The position numbers and the translations under genes were made by a program. Positions 63,435 through 64,000 of a DNA stretch of 64,000 nt are shown piece after piece (within the stretch, counting starts at the first letter, position 1; each line of letters opens with the position of its first letter). Location of the stretch: contig NZ_FTNM01000002.1 in NCBI RefSeq assembly GCF_900156415.1, forward strand, positions 496,001-560,000, given 5' to 3'. The DNA is from Pontibacter lucknowensis (GTDB lineage Bacteria; Bacteroidota; Bacteroidia; Cytophagales; Hymenobacteraceae). The notes beneath the pieces were generated by a model. It saw only the letters and a list, made by a program, of their open reading frames with translations. It made no database searches and was not told the origin of the DNA.

Positions 63435-64000
63435 TCAGGCGGGGTGAAAGCCATTGATGGTAAAACCACCGTCGACTGCCAGCGTCTGACCGGTAATGTA
63501 GGCTGCTGCCGGCATGCAAAGATAGGCCACTGCACCTGCTACATCCTCGGGTTTGCCAATTACTCGCATCGGCGTTCTGACCAGTACTTCGTGCAGGTAC
63601 TGTTCGTTCTGCAGCACGGTCTGCGCAAGTGGCGTACTGATGTACCAGGGGGCAACGGCATTGACACGAATTCCGTCTGCAGCCCACTCCCCTGCCAGGT
63701 TTTTGGTAAGTTGCACCAGCGCAGCTTTGGTCATGCCATAGATGGCACCGGTCCGCACATGTGTAAGACCCGCCACCGAAGTTACATGGATAATGTTTCC
63801 CTGTTCTGAAGCTTTAAGCAGCGGGTAAAAGCCCCGGCTCAGTTCAAAAGCTGAGCGCAGATTAGTGCTCATCACAAAGTCGTATTCTTCCGGAGTGTAT
63901 TCTGTCGCCGGTTTTCGGATGTTAGTTCCTACATTGTTCACCAGCATATCCAGTGCTCCCCAGGTGTTTTGCACCTTGTCTAGCAGCGTCTGCCGACCTG
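63435..64000 (-). CDS. SDR-family dehydrogenase, N-terminus beyond window
   Basis: The visible part (188 codons, no start in window) has [16 protein letters not shown] with catalytic Ser, [11 protein letters not shown] (Tyr-x-x-x-Lys) and a C-terminal [17 protein letters not shown], the classic short-chain dehydrogenase pattern close to tropinone reductase-like enzymes. The Rossmann GxxxGxG motif lies outside. Substrate unknown. Confidence 0.9.
   Translation of the reverse strand, partial: GRQTLLDKVQNTWGALDMLVNNVGTNIRKPATEYTPEEYDFVMSTNLRSAFELSRGFYPLLKASEQGNIIHVTSVAGLTHVRTGAIYGMTKAALVQLTKNLAGEWAADGIRVNAVAPWYISTPLAQTVLQNEQYLHEVLVRTPMRVIGKPEDVAGAVAYLCMPAAAYITGQTLAVDGGFTINGFHPA

Overview
The window is a chromosomal segment of a Bacteroidota bacterium, most likely of the order Cytophagales, family Hymenobacteraceae (Pontibacter-like). 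The evidence is a TAnnTTTG-type promoter, many Bacteroidota-style lipoproteins, DUF5686/CarboxypepD_reg and N-acylornithine carbamoyltransferase families, a contiguous arginine operon with a GNAT first gene, and a multisubunit Mrp antiporter. The genus is an inference. No rRNA, tRNA, CRISPR array, transposase or prophage was seen.

Layout. 0-4 kb: end-truncated S9 peptidase, then a histidine attenuator (leader peptide with a His run plus terminator) driving hisH-hisA-hisF-hisIE. 4-8 kb: lipoprotein, TetR/dehalogenase-like hydrolase pair with a palindromic operator, and an AsmA-like gene split by a frameshift. 8-19.4 kb: an ion-homeostasis block with ClC transporter, metallophosphatase, complete mrpABCDEFG, a universal stress protein and an NhaA-family protein that has lost the catalytic Asp pair. 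19.4-22.5 kb: symporter / GNAT / amino-acid racemase operon. 22.5-28.8 kb: an AT-richer accessory stretch (SUKH-type immunity protein, unknown genes, lipoproteins, a lipoprotein/barrel/WD40 operon, a decayed S41 peptidase). 28.8-34.1 kb: exported acetolactate decarboxylase, DUF5686 barrel, retropepsin-like protease with PDZ. 34.1-43.5 kb: full arginine pathway (GNAT-argG-argC-argD-argF-argB-argE-argH) interrupted by three palindromic intergenic elements. 44.4-48.6 kb: a four-gene amidoligase cluster (C39-like peptidase, RLAN/ATP-grasp ligase, GCS2-type ligase, N-formylglutamate amidohydrolase) that looks like a pathway for an uncharacterised peptide-like metabolite. 48.7-56 kb: small membrane and stress genes (YqaE, DnaJ/CbpA, TruC, CDF transporter, lipoprotein MsrA, YvlD). 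56-59 kb: DUF779/aldehyde dehydrogenase with a divergent, frameshifted AraC regulator. 59-64 kb: TPR protein, gyrA, small lipoprotein, SDR dehydrogenase cut by the window end.

Two features cross the whole window. The octamer AGGTATAG/CTATACCT occurs roughly 45 times by eye, about twenty-fold above chance, in genes (all frames, both strands), intergenic DNA and terminator stems. Two genes carry single-base frameshifts in otherwise intact reading frames, so either recent decay or sequencing error is possible.

How the genes may work together: Mrp, the NhaA-like protein, ClC and the stress protein point to salt/pH adaptation. The amidoligase cluster and the symporter/GNAT/racemase operon could make or handle a small amino-acid-derived compound, but no product can be named from sequence alone.
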